Source of the DNA: Comamonadaceae bacterium
Lineage (GTDB): Bacteria; Pseudomonadota; Gammaproteobacteria; Burkholderiales; Burkholderiaceae_C
NCBI GenBank assembly: GCA_947375135.1
Contig: CANCER010000001.1
Span: forward strand, 1 to 64,000
Direction: 5' to 3'
DNA length: 64,000 nt
This document shows positions 50,256-58,947 of this stretch, in pieces. A program made the position numbers and the translations under genes. Each line of letters opens with the position of its first letter. Within the stretch, counting starts at the first letter, position 1. The notes below the pieces were generated by a model that was not told the DNA's origin, did not search any database, and saw only the letters and a program-made list of their open reading frames with translations.

Positions 50256-50999
50256 CTAATTCAGCGGGCTCACCCCCGGCAAAAACACCACGCCGGTGCG
50301 CAGCACCAGCTCGGCATAGCTGATAGGCAGGCTGCCACGGGTGGCATCGTCATTCGCCTGCCAATACGCCCAGGCCCGGTTGCTGGCCTGGTCATACACC
50401 AGCTTGAACAAAAAGGCCGGCACATGCACCCGGCCGGGCCCGATGCTGGGGCTCTGCGCAATGTTGGGCAGGAAGACCGGGCCGGTGATGACGTACACAT
50501 CACCCTGCGCCCGCGCCGCATATTTGCGCGTGGCCAGTTCCACCGACTTGGCCCATACACCCCGGTTGTGCTCCGGTGCTTGCGGCACCATGTTGGCGAG
50601 GGAAAAGCTTTGCGCCATGGCTTGCGCCGATGTCATGTCGCCCGCCGGCGCCATGTGGCCCCGGTCAAAACCGCTGCCCGCATAGTCTTCCAGGCTGGCG
50701 CGCTCCTGCGTGCGCAGGCGTGCATCGGCGAAGAACAGGTTGGTGCGCTTTTCATGGGCGCTGGCGATGGAGGCGCGGTTGAGTTTTTCTGCCACATAGA
50801 CCGGGGTTTTGCTTTCGCCCGAATGCAGCACCGCGAAGGCCTCAAAACACAGGGCACGGGTACTGGGCAGCAGGGCCACCAGCGGAGGCCGCGCGTTGGC
50901 AAAGAACTGCGGGCAGGCGCGAAAATCTTCCGTGGCCTGGACGGCCCCCACCAGCGCCCATGCCAGCACGCATGCAATGATCTTGTTCAACACTTCCAC
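50256..50999 (-). CDS. Secreted DNA/RNA non-specific endonuclease (NUC1 family)
   Basis: A 247-residue metal-dependent nuclease of the Serratia-type betabetaalpha-metal family. A signal peptide (IIACVLAWALVGAVQA) indicates export. The catalytic motif DRGHMAPAGDM has the general-base His, and SLANMVPQAPEHNRGVWAKSVE supplies the Mg-binding Asn and Glu. The start is uncertain: GTG at 50999 or 50993, or a TTG at 50990. It probably degrades extracellular nucleic acid for nutrient use or fends off incoming DNA. Downstream of it is 134 bp without a gene; upstream, a GC-rich hairpin separates it from the DadA-like gene. Confidence 0.88.
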   Translation of the reverse strand: MEVLNKIIACVLAWALVGAVQATEDFRACPQFFANARPPLVALLPSTRALCFEAFAVLHSGESKTPVYVAEKLNRASIASAHEKRTNLFFADARLRTQERASLEDYAGSGFDRGHMAPAGDMTSAQAMAQSFSLANMVPQAPEHNRGVWAKSVELATRKYAARAQGDVYVITGPVFLPNIAQSPSIGPGRVHVPAFLFKLVYDQASNRAWAYWQANDDATRGSLPISYAELVLRTGVVFLPGVSPLN

Positions 51000-51010
51000 C
51001 CTGCCCTGTT

Positions 51011-51030
51011 GCGCCGCGAAGGCGCGGCGC
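51011..51030. terminator. GC-rich hairpin between the DadA-like gene and the nuclease gene
   Basis: Perfect 8-bp stem GCGCCGCG/CGCGGCGC with a 4-nt loop, located after the DadA-like stop (51077, minus strand) and 11 bp before the nuclease start. No U-tract follows in the minus direction, so termination is uncertain. It could instead shield the nuclease start. Confidence 0.35.
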
Positions 51031-51076
51031 TTATTTCATATTCGAACGCAGAGCGGCCCTCGGGGCCACCTGCTAA

Positions 51077-52309
51077 CTAGCCAAACCGCGTCGCCGCAAA
51101 GGGCGCCAAATTGATGACCGAGGCACGCCCTGCCACTTGATCGGCCACCACCATGCCGCTCAAACCGCCCAGGGTCAGGCCGATGTGCTGGTGGCCAAAG
51201 GCATAGACCACACGCGCCGACGCGCTGGAGCGGCCCAGCACCGGCAGGCCATCGGGCAGCGTGGGCCTGAAGCCCAGCCAGGGCGCGCCGGGCAGGCCCA
51301 ACTGCGGCAAGGCTTTTTGCGAGGAAAAATGCAGCAGGTCCATCAGACCCTGGTGCTTGGCAGAGCCCAGACCCGCCAGCTCCACCGTGCCGGCCACGCG
51401 TATGCCTTGCGCCATGGGCGTCATGTAAAAACCGCGCTCGGCCCAGCCGACCGGGCGCGAGATCAGGTGCGAGGTGCCGGGATACATCAGGTGGTAGCCG
51501 CGCTCGGCTTCCAGCGGCAGGTGGTCGTCGCATTGCGCGGCCAAGGCCTTGGAATGGGCGCCGGCACACAGTGCCACGTAGTCGTGCTGCGCGCTGCCTT
51601 GCGGTGTGCCCAGCACCACGCCCCCGGTATGGGGCCGGATGTTTTGCACGGACGTCGTGCGGATCAACATGCCCTGGCCCACCAACCAGCTTTGCAGCGC
51701 GTGCAAGAAGGCCGAGGGGTCGGACAAGTGCCAGGAACCCTCAAACAGCGCACCCCGCGCAAACAGCGGTTGCAGCGAGGGCTCCAGCGCGCAGATTGCG
51801 GCCTTGTCCAGAATGCGGGTCTTCACCCCCAGCGCGTGGCGCAGTTCCAGCGTCGGCTTGGAGGCTTCAAAGGCGGCCATGCTGGAGTACAGGTACAGGC
51901 ATTCACGCGCCCGGATAAAGCCCTCCAGCCCGGCCTGAACCAGCATGTCGGTATAGCCGTCCTGGGCACGCCCCAGCAGCGTGGCCAGGGCCGTGGCCGA
52001 CTGCGTATAGCGCGCGGTGGTGGAACTGCGCAAGAAGCCCACCAGCCAGGGCAGGAGTTGCGGCAGATAGCCCCAGCGCAGGCGCAAGGGGCTGCTGCCC
52101 GACAGCAGGTAATGCGGCAGATCACGAAACACCGTGGGGTTGTTAACCGGGATGCAGGCGTAGTTGGCAAACGTGCCGGCATTGCCAAACGAAGCGCCAC
52201 CCGCCGCACCGGCCGGGTCATACAGCGTGACCTGGTGGCCGTCTTGGATCAGCCAGTAGGCGCAGGACAGTCCGACAAAACCAGCGCCGATCACGGCGAC
52301 TTGTGCCAT
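51077..52309 (-). CDS. DadA-like FAD-dependent D-amino-acid dehydrogenase
   Basis: A 410-residue flavoprotein of the DadA/glycine oxidase (DAO) family that oxidises D-amino or imino acids. The FAD motif is at the N-terminus (VAVIGAGFVGLSCAYWLIQDG), and GASFGNAGTFANYACIPV is the DadA-type continuation. The C-terminal PTLPDGLPVLGRSSASARVVYAFGHQHIGLTLGG closes the FAD site. It lies next to a transporter-binding protein and a proline-racemase-family enzyme, so D-hydroxyproline or a related D-imino acid is a reasonable substrate guess, alongside D-alanine. The TauE-like gene ends 15 bp upstream, so the two are likely cotranscribed. Confidence 0.88.
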   Translation of the reverse strand: MAQVAVIGAGFVGLSCAYWLIQDGHQVTLYDPAGAAGGASFGNAGTFANYACIPVNNPTVFRDLPHYLLSGSSPLRLRWGYLPQLLPWLVGFLRSSTTARYTQSATALATLLGRAQDGYTDMLVQAGLEGFIRARECLYLYSSMAAFEASKPTLELRHALGVKTRILDKAAICALEPSLQPLFARGALFEGSWHLSDPSAFLHALQSWLVGQGMLIRTTSVQNIRPHTGGVVLGTPQGSAQHDYVALCAGAHSKALAAQCDDHLPLEAERGYHLMYPGTSHLISRPVGWAERGFYMTPMAQGIRVAGTVELAGLGSAKHQGLMDLLHFSSQKALPQLGLPGAPWLGFRPTLPDGLPVLGRSSASARVVYAFGHQHIGLTLGGLSGMVVADQVAGRASVINLAPFAATRFG

Positions 52310-52324
52310 ACCGCTGCCTCCTGC

Positions 52325-53074
52325 TCAGTGCCCGCCGGTTGCGGCATCCGCAACCAGCTTCAGCGACACACCAAACAGGCTGATTTGGACGATGCGGTAG
52401 AACCAGACCTCGGCAATGCGCCGCGTCAGGTAGGCGCCGCCCACCGCGCCCGCCAGCGCAAAGGGAATCAGGGTGGCAGCACTCCACAGCGTCTCCGCCG
52501 CGTAAGGGCGCAGGTTTTGGTAGGGCAAGATTTTGGCGGCATTGATGACGGCAAACACGATGGTGGCGGTACCGGCAAATTCGGCCTTGGGCAGCTTTTG
52601 CGGCAGCATGTACACCTGAAAAGGCGGTGCACCCGCATGCGAGATAAAACTGGTGAAACCGGCCACCGTACCCCAGAACCACCCTTTGCCGGCATGCGGC
52701 GCCTGCGCCCGGGCGTTGGCCTGTTTGCGCAGCCAGACGTTGAGGCAAAACACCACGCCCATGGCGCCGATCATGAACGTGATGGCACGGTCCGACACCA
52801 TGGAAGCGGTGTACCAGCCGATGAAAACGCCCAGAATGCCCGCAGGCAAGAGGATGCGCAGGTTGGGCGCGCTGAAGTCGCGCCGGTACAGCCAGATGCC
52901 CATGGCATCCGAGATCACATAAATCGGCAGCAGAAGCACCGCCGCCTTGACCGGCGACATCGCCAGTGACAACAGGGGCACCGCCAGCATGCCGATGGCC
53001 GGCAGGCCGCCCTTGGACAGGCCGACCAGAAAAGCGGCCAGGCCGGCGAGAAAAAAGTAAGTATCGAAATTCAA
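52325..53074 (-). CDS. TauE/SafE-family membrane permease
   Basis: A 249-residue integral membrane protein of the TauE/SafE sulfite-organic anion exporter family with about eight helices (for example FFLAGLAAFLVGLSKGGLPAIGMLAVPLLSLAMSP and TVAGFTSFISHAGAPPFQVYML). The GLSKGG and HAGAPPF signatures are intact. I chose the TTG at 53074 (LNFDTYFFLAG), where homologues begin; longer upstream starts would add residues without family resemblance. It is 169 bp downstream of the binding-protein gene, behind that gene's terminator, and just upstream of the DadA-like gene. Substrate unknown. Confidence 0.85.
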   Translation of the reverse strand: MNFDTYFFLAGLAAFLVGLSKGGLPAIGMLAVPLLSLAMSPVKAAVLLLPIYVISDAMGIWLYRRDFSAPNLRILLPAGILGVFIGWYTASMVSDRAITFMIGAMGVVFCLNVWLRKQANARAQAPHAGKGWFWGTVAGFTSFISHAGAPPFQVYMLPQKLPKAEFAGTATIVFAVINAAKILPYQNLRPYAAETLWSAATLIPFALAGAVGGAYLTRRIAEVWFYRIVQISLFGVSLKLVADAATGGH

Positions 53075-53177
53075 GGGTGGGCCATCTTTCAAAGGCTGCC
53101 CGACCCCTGGGGTCGGCTGCGTGCCTGCGCCCCCAACATGGCGGCGTTCATCGGTAGGGATTGTGCCGCAACGCTCG

Positions 53178-53210
53178 AAAAAAAAGGCAGCGGCCACTAT
53201 AGCCACTGCC
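53178..53210 (-). terminator. Rho-independent terminator after the binding-protein gene
   Basis: On the minus strand a 9-bp stem (GGCAGTGGC/GCCGCTGCC, one G-T pair) with a 7-nt loop is followed by eight T. It starts 33 bp after the stop of the periplasmic binding-protein gene and separates it from the TauE-like gene. Confidence 0.85.
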
Positions 53211-53243
53211 CCTTAGAGGCTGACACGCTTGCGCGTGAATGCT

Positions 53244-54380
53244 TTATTGCAAAGGAATCGGAGCGCCAGCCTTGAAGCCGTACACCGTGATGGGCGCCTT
53301 TTGCAGGTTGCCCTTGTCGTCATAAGCGTAGGTGGTCACGATGCCCTTGTAGCTGGCCTTGTGCAACTCGGCGCTGACCTTGGTGGAGTCGACCGTGCCG
53401 AGCTTGGCCATGGTGGTTGCCAGGAACATGGTCTGGTCGTAGAAGGATGCGGCGTAGGCATCGGGGTCCTGGTTGAAACGCTTTTTGTAGGCTTCCTTGA
53501 ACGCGGGGCCTGCGGCGACCTTGTCCAGAATCGCACCGCCCTGTGCGCAGAACACGGTATCGTTCACGGCATCACCACCGAGCTTGCCGGTTTCAGTCAC
53601 GCAGATGGCGTCACCGCCCAGCAGTTTGGACTTGATGCCCAAACCCTTCAATTGCTTGACCATGGGGCCGGCCTGGCCGGCATAGCCGCCGTAGAAAATC
53701 ACATCGGGGTTCTTGGCCTTCATGTTGGTCAGGATGGCGTTAAAGTCGGTGGATTGCTTGGTCGTGTATTCCTGGCCGACGATGGTCAGGCCCAGCGCCT
53801 TGGCTTCCTTGATGAATTCGTCCGCCAGGCCCTGGCCGAAGGCGGTGCGGTCGTCGATCACGCCGGCGGTCTTGGCCTTCATGGGGCCGAAGGCGTATTG
53901 GGCCATCTTGGTACCGATCAGATCGTCACCCGCGATGACACGGAACACGCTCTTGTAACCACCCATGGTGACCTTGGGGTTGCTGCCCACGGTGGACAGG
54001 ATGGCGTCACCCTCGTTGTAAATCTTGGAAGCGGGAATGGCCACGCCCGAGCAGTAGGGGCCGTTCACGTATTTGATGCCGGCATCCACCATCTTCTGCG
54101 CCACGGCCACACCGGCCTTGGGGTCGCACTGGTCGTCTTCGGACACCAGTTCGAGCTTCAGAGTCTTGCCGCCCACCATCATCTTCTTGGCGTTGATGTC
54201 GTCCACTGCCATGCGGGTGCCGTTTTCGTTGTCCTTGCCGGCAAACGCATCACCACCGGACAGAGGGCCGGTTTGGCCGATCTTGACGACCAGATCTTCG
54301 GCTTGTGCCGTGCCGATGGCACCCAGCGCCAGAACGGCAGCGGCGATGGACAGGGGGAGCAGTTTGGATTTGAATTTCAT
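53244..54380 (-). CDS. Periplasmic branched-chain amino-acid-type binding protein (LivJ/LivK family)
   Basis: A 378-residue type I periplasmic binding protein for ABC import. From the ATG at 54380 the signal peptide is LPLSIAAAVLALGAIGTAQA. Mature features are VVKIGQTGPLSGGDAFAGKDNENG, EDDQCDPKAGVAVAQKMVD, YVNGPYCSGVAIPAS and a second half starting AGVIDDRTAFGQGLADEF, all standard for LivJ/LivK. The Cys pair near 80 and 100 matches the disulfide of this family. No ABC permease or ATPase genes are adjacent, so it may share a transporter encoded elsewhere. A strong terminator follows it. It is divergent from the proline-racemase-family gene, which hints at a shared ligand such as a hydroxyproline. 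Confidence 0.93.
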   Translation of the reverse strand: MKFKSKLLPLSIAAAVLALGAIGTAQAEDLVVKIGQTGPLSGGDAFAGKDNENGTRMAVDDINAKKMMVGGKTLKLELVSEDDQCDPKAGVAVAQKMVDAGIKYVNGPYCSGVAIPASKIYNEGDAILSTVGSNPKVTMGGYKSVFRVIAGDDLIGTKMAQYAFGPMKAKTAGVIDDRTAFGQGLADEFIKEAKALGLTIVGQEYTTKQSTDFNAILTNMKAKNPDVIFYGGYAGQAGPMVKQLKGLGIKSKLLGGDAICVTETGKLGGDAVNDTVFCAQGGAILDKVAAGPAFKEAYKKRFNQDPDAYAASFYDQTMFLATTMAKLGTVDSTKVSAELHKASYKGIVTTYAYDDKGNLQKAPITVYGFKAGAPIPLQ

Positions 54381-54645
54381 ACGAACGAACTTTCTTTGAG
54401 GGAAGTGAAACGGATCACAGACCATGCGCATGCAAGATGCAGGCCTGAAGCAAAAAACACACAGTCAACCGGTTTTGGGGGTCAATAATCTCCAACGTGG
54501 TGAAGTAAAAAACGGTGTCTGGAAAATAGCGCATTCCCGGTGCATGGGTTCGCGTGTTAACCCTTAGGGTGTGCATTTTCTTGGTGCGTGTTTGATGCAA
54601 GCCAACAGCACGCGTCTGCGTAAAAATACAAGCAAAGGTCGCTCC

Positions 54646-55683
54646 ATGAAAAGCTCCAAAGTCGTCCATGTGATCAGTTGCCATGCAGCCGGTGAAGTGG
54701 GCGATGTCATCGTCGGTGGTGTGGCCCCGCCACCGGGCGACACCCTGTGGGAACAGTCACGCTTTATTGCGCGTGACGAGACGCTGCGCAACTTCATGCT
54801 CAACGAACCGCGCGGCGGCGTGTTCCGCCATGTCAACCTGCTGGTGCCGCCCAAGAACCCCCTGGCGCAGATGGGCTGGATCATCATGGAGCCCTGCGAC
54901 ACGCCCCCCATGTCGGGCTCCAACTCCATCTGCGTGGCTACCGTGCTGTTGGAGACCGGCATCATCCCCATGACCGAACCGGTGACCCGCATGGTGCTGG
55001 AGGCGCCGGGCGGTTTGATTGAAGTGACCGCCACCTGCAAGGACGGCAAGGCCGAGCGCATTGCGGTGCGCAACGTGCCCTCGTTTGCGGCAAAACTGGA
55101 TGCGCATCTGGAAGTGGCCGGCCTGGGCAGCCTGGTGGTGGACACAGCCTATGGCGGCGACAGCTTTGTCATCGTCGACGCGCAGGCACTGGGTTTTGCC
55201 ATACGCCCCGACGAGGCCCGCGACATCGCCGAGTTGGGGATGAAGATCACACAGGCCGCCACCGAACAACTGGGCTTTGCACACCCCTCCAACCCGGACT
55301 GGCAGCACATTTCCTTTTGCCAGTTTGCCGGGCCGCTCACCCGGGAAAACGGCGTCTGGACCGGCGCCAACGCGGTAGCCATACGCCCCGGCAAGATAGA
55401 CCGCAGCCCGACCGGCACGGGCTGCTCCGCGCGCATGGCGGTGCTGCATGCCAAGGGGCTGATGCAGGTGGGCGACCACTATCTGGCGCGCTCCATCATC
55501 GACAGTGCGTTTGCCTGCCACATCGACTCCGAAGCGGCCGTCGGCAGCACGCGCGGCATTGTTCCGGTGATCTCCGGCACCGCCTGGATCACCGGCACGC
55601 ACCAGCACATGCTGGACCCGAGCGACCCCTATCCGCAGGGCTACCGCTTGTCAGACACCTGGCCCATGGCCCGCACGCAATAA
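54646..55683 (+). CDS. Proline racemase superfamily enzyme with Ser/Thr catalytic positions
   Basis: A 345-residue homologue of proline racemase, 4-hydroxyproline epimerase and trans-3-hydroxy-L-proline dehydratase. The fold is intact ([32 protein letters not shown]). At the first catalytic position the usual MCGHN reads MSGSN, and at the second the usual SPCGTGT reads SPTGTGC, so both catalytic Cys are replaced by Ser and Thr. It is therefore unlikely to be an ordinary racemase; a dehydratase-type reaction on a hydroxyproline or another imino acid is possible. I chose the ATG at 54646 (MKSSKVVHV), which has AAAGGT upstream. The DadA-like and LivJ-like genes nearby support D-imino-acid metabolism. 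Confidence 0.85.
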   Translation: MKSSKVVHVISCHAAGEVGDVIVGGVAPPPGDTLWEQSRFIARDETLRNFMLNEPRGGVFRHVNLLVPPKNPLAQMGWIIMEPCDTPPMSGSNSICVATVLLETGIIPMTEPVTRMVLEAPGGLIEVTATCKDGKAERIAVRNVPSFAAKLDAHLEVAGLGSLVVDTAYGGDSFVIVDAQALGFAIRPDEARDIAELGMKITQAATEQLGFAHPSNPDWQHISFCQFAGPLTRENGVWTGANAVAIRPGKIDRSPTGTGCSARMAVLHAKGLMQVGDHYLARSIIDSAFACHIDSEAAVGSTRGIVPVISGTAWITGTHQHMLDPSDPYPQGYRLSDTWPMARTQ

Positions 55684-55792
55684 GGCGGCGACGCAAGGCC
55701 GGCGTTGACGCATGTCAACACGCGGCCCCGCCGCCATGGTAAAAAAACCGGGCCTTTGCCGTTCCTGCAAGAAACCTGGGGATTGATCCGCT

Positions 55793-57583
55793 ATGCGTCA
55801 CCACCACGACGCGGTTGAAGCCGTTCTGACGCGCCAGCACCGCGCACCACACCGCCTGGTGCAGGTGCTGCGCGCGTTGCAAGCCACGCTGCATTGGCTG
55901 CCGCGTGACGTGCTGAGCCAGGTGGCCGATGCCCTGCACCTGCCGCTGGCCCATGTGGAGGGCGTGGCCGGCTTTTACCGCTTCTTCCACACGCAGCCGG
56001 TGGGCCAGTACCGCGTGCTGTTCAGCGACAACATCACCGACCGCATGCGGGGCAGCGAGGCGCTGCTGCACGCGCTGTGTGAGCGCCTGAAGGTGCAAGC
56101 CGGCGTGATGCGCCACGACGGTCGCGTGAGCGTGGCCACCACGTCCTGCACCGGGCTGTGCGACCAGGGCCCTGCCTTGCTCATCAACCACCGGCAGGTC
56201 ATCTCCCGTCTGACCCCGGCGCGCATCGAGCACATGGCGACGCTGATCGAGGCCCAGGTGCCGGTGGCGCAATGGCCCGCCGAATGGTCGCATGTGGACG
56301 ACCAGATCCGCCTGGCCGATATCAAACTGGGCGTGCAGCCTGCGCCCGGCCAGGGGATTGCTGCGGCGATTGCGCGCGGGCCGCAAGGCATGCTCGATGA
56401 CATCAAGCGCTCCAAGCTGCGCGGGCGGGGCGGGGCCGGTTTTGCCACCGGCACCAAGTGGCAGTTGTGCCGCAACTTCCCGGGCCAGACGCACTATGTG
56501 GTGTGCAATGCCGACGAGGGCGAGCCCGGCACCTTCAAGGACCGGGTGCTGCTGTCCAGCTTTGCCGACACCGTGTTCGAGGGCATGACGATTGCCGCCC
56601 TGGTGGTGGGCGCACGCCAGGGCCTGATGTACCTGCGCGGTGAGTACCGCTATCTGCTGGAACCACTGCAAGCGGTGCTGCAACGCCGGCGCGAGCAGCA
56701 CCTGCTGGGCAAGGCAATACAGGGTGTGGGTGGCTTTGACTTTGACATTGAAATCCACGTCGGCGCCGGCGCCTATGTCTGCGGCGAAGAGTCGGCGCTG
56801 ATCGAGTCACTGGAGGGCAAACGCGGCACGCCGCGTATACGCCCGCCCTTCCCGGTGGAGGCCGGTTACCTGGGCCAGCCCACCACCGTCAACAACGTGG
56901 AGACCTTCTGCGCCGCCGCCCATATTGCGGTGCATGGCGGCGACTGGTGGGCCAGGATCGGTACACCGCAAAGCACCGGCACCAAGATCCATTCGGTAAG
57001 CGGCGACTGCGCGCGTCCCGGCCTCTACGAGTACCCCATGGGCACGCGCATAGGCCGCATTCTGGAGGACTGCGGCGCCACCAACACCCAGGCGGTGCAG
57101 GTGGGCGGCCCCTCGGGCGTGTGCCTGTCGCCGCTCGACTTTGGTCGGCGCATCGGCTTTGAGGACGTGCCTACGGCCGGTGCCTTCATGGTGTTTGACC
57201 GCACGCGCGACATGTTTGAAGTGGCACGCAACTTTGCCCAGTTTTTCGCCCACGAGAGTTGTGGCTTTTGCACACCCTGCCGCGTGGGCACCGAGTTGGT
57301 GGTGCGGCGCATGGACAAGCTCAAAAACGGCTGGGGCTCCAGCGAGGACATCCAGGTGCTGTACCAGTTGGACAAGCTGATGCACGGCGCCACCCATTGC
57401 GGTCTGGGCGCTGCGGCCTGCAACCCGCTGCGCGACACCATTGCCAAATTCCGCCCGGCCTACGAGCAACACCTGAAATCGCTGCACTTCGCTCCCGGCT
57501 TTGACCTGGACGCAGAGCTTTCGCAAGCGCGCCTGGCCACCGGACGCGATGACCGCGGCGCCCACCTGGAGAACCTCGCATGA
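55793..57583 (+). CDS. hoxF: NAD-reducing hydrogenase diaphorase subunit HoxF
   Basis: The NAD(H)- and FMN-binding subunit of the soluble bidirectional [NiFe] hydrogenase (group 3d). It has 596 residues, matching the roughly 600 of the Ralstonia enzyme, with a NuoE-like N-terminal domain fused to a NuoF-like domain. FMN/NAD motifs are KLRGRGGAGFATGTKW and NADEGEPGTFKDR, followed by AYVCGEESALIESLEGKRG; the [4Fe-4S] ligands are in HESCGFCTPCRVG and a later GLGAAACNP. In the NuoE-like part the second Cys pair (SCTGLC) is present, but the first reads SDNITD, so two usual [2Fe-2S] cysteines are Ser and Asp. The stop overlaps hoxU. Confidence 0.95.
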   Translation: MRHHHDAVEAVLTRQHRAPHRLVQVLRALQATLHWLPRDVLSQVADALHLPLAHVEGVAGFYRFFHTQPVGQYRVLFSDNITDRMRGSEALLHALCERLKVQAGVMRHDGRVSVATTSCTGLCDQGPALLINHRQVISRLTPARIEHMATLIEAQVPVAQWPAEWSHVDDQIRLADIKLGVQPAPGQGIAAAIARGPQGMLDDIKRSKLRGRGGAGFATGTKWQLCRNFPGQTHYVVCNADEGEPGTFKDRVLLSSFADTVFEGMTIAALVVGARQGLMYLRGEYRYLLEPLQAVLQRRREQHLLGKAIQGVGGFDFDIEIHVGAGAYVCGEESALIESLEGKRGTPRIRPPFPVEAGYLGQPTTVNNVETFCAAAHIAVHGGDWWARIGTPQSTGTKIHSVSGDCARPGLYEYPMGTRIGRILEDCGATNTQAVQVGGPSGVCLSPLDFGRRIGFEDVPTAGAFMVFDRTRDMFEVARNFAQFFAHESCGFCTPCRVGTELVVRRMDKLKNGWGSSEDIQVLYQLDKLMHGATHCGLGAAACNPLRDTIAKFRPAYEQHLKSLHFAPGFDLDAELSQARLATGRDDRGAHLENLA

Positions 57584-58314
57584 GCAACCCGTATCGCATA
57601 GACGCCCTGACGCCGGGCACGTTTTCACTGGATGGTGAAGAGGTCGAATTCGGCCACGGCGAATCGATTCTGCAGGCCGCCACGCGCGCCGGGCATTACA
57701 TACCGCACCTGTGTTGGCACCCGGAGTTGGGTGCATCCGGGTCGTGTCGCCTCTGCACCGTCAAGGTCAACGGCCGCACGGGGGCCAGTTGCACCGTGCT
57801 GGCCGCCTCCGGCCAGGAGGTGGAGAGCAACACCACCGAGCTCAACGACCAGCGCAAGACCCTGCTGCAGATGCTGTTTGTGGAGGGCAACCACTTCTGC
57901 CCCTCCTGCGAGAAAAGCGGCAACTGCAACCTGCAGGCCACGGCCTACGCCATGGGCATGGACGGCCCGCACTTTGAAGAGTTCTACCCCGACCGCAAGG
58001 TGGACGCCACCCACCCGGACCTGATGCTGGACCTGAACCGCTGCATCCTCTGCGGGCTGTGCGTGCGCGCCAGCGAGCAGGCCGACCACAAGAGCGTGTT
58101 TGCCATTGGCGGCCACGGCATCCACACGCACCTGCTGGTCAACAGCCCCAGCGGCAAGCTGGGCGACAGCGCCTTGTTACCCACCGACCGTGCCGCCAAC
58201 ATCTGCCCCACCGGCGTCATCCTGCACAAGCGGCGCGGCTTTGTGATTCCCATCGGCCAGCGCCAGTTCGATGCCAAGCCAATCTCCGAACAGGTCGAAG
58301 GGGGTGCGCGATGA
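57580..58314 (+). CDS. hoxU: NAD-reducing hydrogenase diaphorase subunit HoxU
   Basis: The electron-relay subunit linking the hydrogenase and diaphorase modules, homologous to the N-terminal part of NuoG. It has 244 residues. The [2Fe-2S] site is CWHPELGASGSCRLCTVKV with a further Cys in GASC; next come HFCPSCEKSGNCNLQ and the ferredoxin-like RCILCGLCVRASEQ with a later ANICPTG. All ligands look intact. The ATG at 57580 overlaps the hoxF stop, and the stop overlaps the hoxY ATG at 58311, so hoxFUY is tightly coupled. Confidence 0.96.
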   Translation: MSNPYRIDALTPGTFSLDGEEVEFGHGESILQAATRAGHYIPHLCWHPELGASGSCRLCTVKVNGRTGASCTVLAASGQEVESNTTELNDQRKTLLQMLFVEGNHFCPSCEKSGNCNLQATAYAMGMDGPHFEEFYPDRKVDATHPDLMLDLNRCILCGLCVRASEQADHKSVFAIGGHGIHTHLLVNSPSGKLGDSALLPTDRAANICPTGVILHKRRGFVIPIGQRQFDAKPISEQVEGGAR

Positions 58315-58916
58315 GTGCCAGCCTGAACAACGGCGATGGCGGTGGTGCGATTGACGTGCAAACCCCGCTGCATGCCCCGCGCAAACTCAAGCTGGCCACC
58401 GTCTCGCTGGCCGGCTGCTTTGGTTGCCACATGTCACTGCTGGATATCGACGAGCGCATCCTGCCGCTGCTGGAGCGGGTGGAGCTGGACCGCTCGCCGC
58501 TCACCGACATCAAGCAAATGGGCCACTGCGATATCGGCCTGATCGAAGGCGGCCTGTGCAATGCCGAGAACGTGCAGGTGCTGCGCGAGTTCCGCGCCCA
58601 CTGCAAGGTGCTGGTGGCCGTGGGGGCCTGCGCCATCAACGGCGGCCTGCCGGCCCAGCGCAACCAGCGCGATGTGGGCCAGATGCTGCGCGATGTGTAC
58701 TGCCACCAGATTGGCGGCAGCCCCGGTAACGCAGTACCCAATGACCCCGAACTGCCGCTGCCGCTGAACCAGGTGCACCCGATCCATGAGGTGGTGCATG
58801 TGGACTACTTTCTGCCCGGCTGCCCGCCCTCGGGTGACGCGATCTGGAGCTTTTTGAACGACCTGATTGCCGGGCGCACGCCGCAACTGGGCCACGGGCT
58901 CATGCACTATGACTGA
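58311..58916 (+). CDS. hoxY: NAD-reducing hydrogenase small subunit HoxY
   Basis: The small, [4Fe-4S]-carrying subunit of the hydrogenase module. It has 201 residues, with the family's short form lacking a Tat signal, consistent with a cytoplasmic enzyme. Cluster ligands are in GCFGCHMSLLDID, VGACAINGGLPAQRN and PGCPPSGDAIW. The ATG overlaps the hoxU stop (ATGA). It pairs with HoxH, encoded immediately downstream. Confidence 0.96.
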   Translation: MSASLNNGDGGGAIDVQTPLHAPRKLKLATVSLAGCFGCHMSLLDIDERILPLLERVELDRSPLTDIKQMGHCDIGLIEGGLCNAENVQVLREFRAHCKVLVAVGACAINGGLPAQRNQRDVGQMLRDVYCHQIGGSPGNAVPNDPELPLPLNQVHPIHEVVHVDYFLPGCPPSGDAIWSFLNDLIAGRTPQLGHGLMHYD

Positions 58917-58947
58917 GACCGAGCCCCCACGCCCCAAGGAATCACCC

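Noticed and set aside
54646-55683. Annotation as proline racemase
   Set aside because: The fold matches, but both catalytic Cys positions are Ser and Thr, so a two-base racemase mechanism with thiols is not possible.
55793-58314. Reading hoxF/hoxU as respiratory complex I genes (nuoEF/nuoG)
   Set aside because: The NuoE/NuoF fusion, short NuoG-like HoxU, and adjacent HoxY/HoxH with NiFe ligands identify an NAD-reducing hydrogenase.
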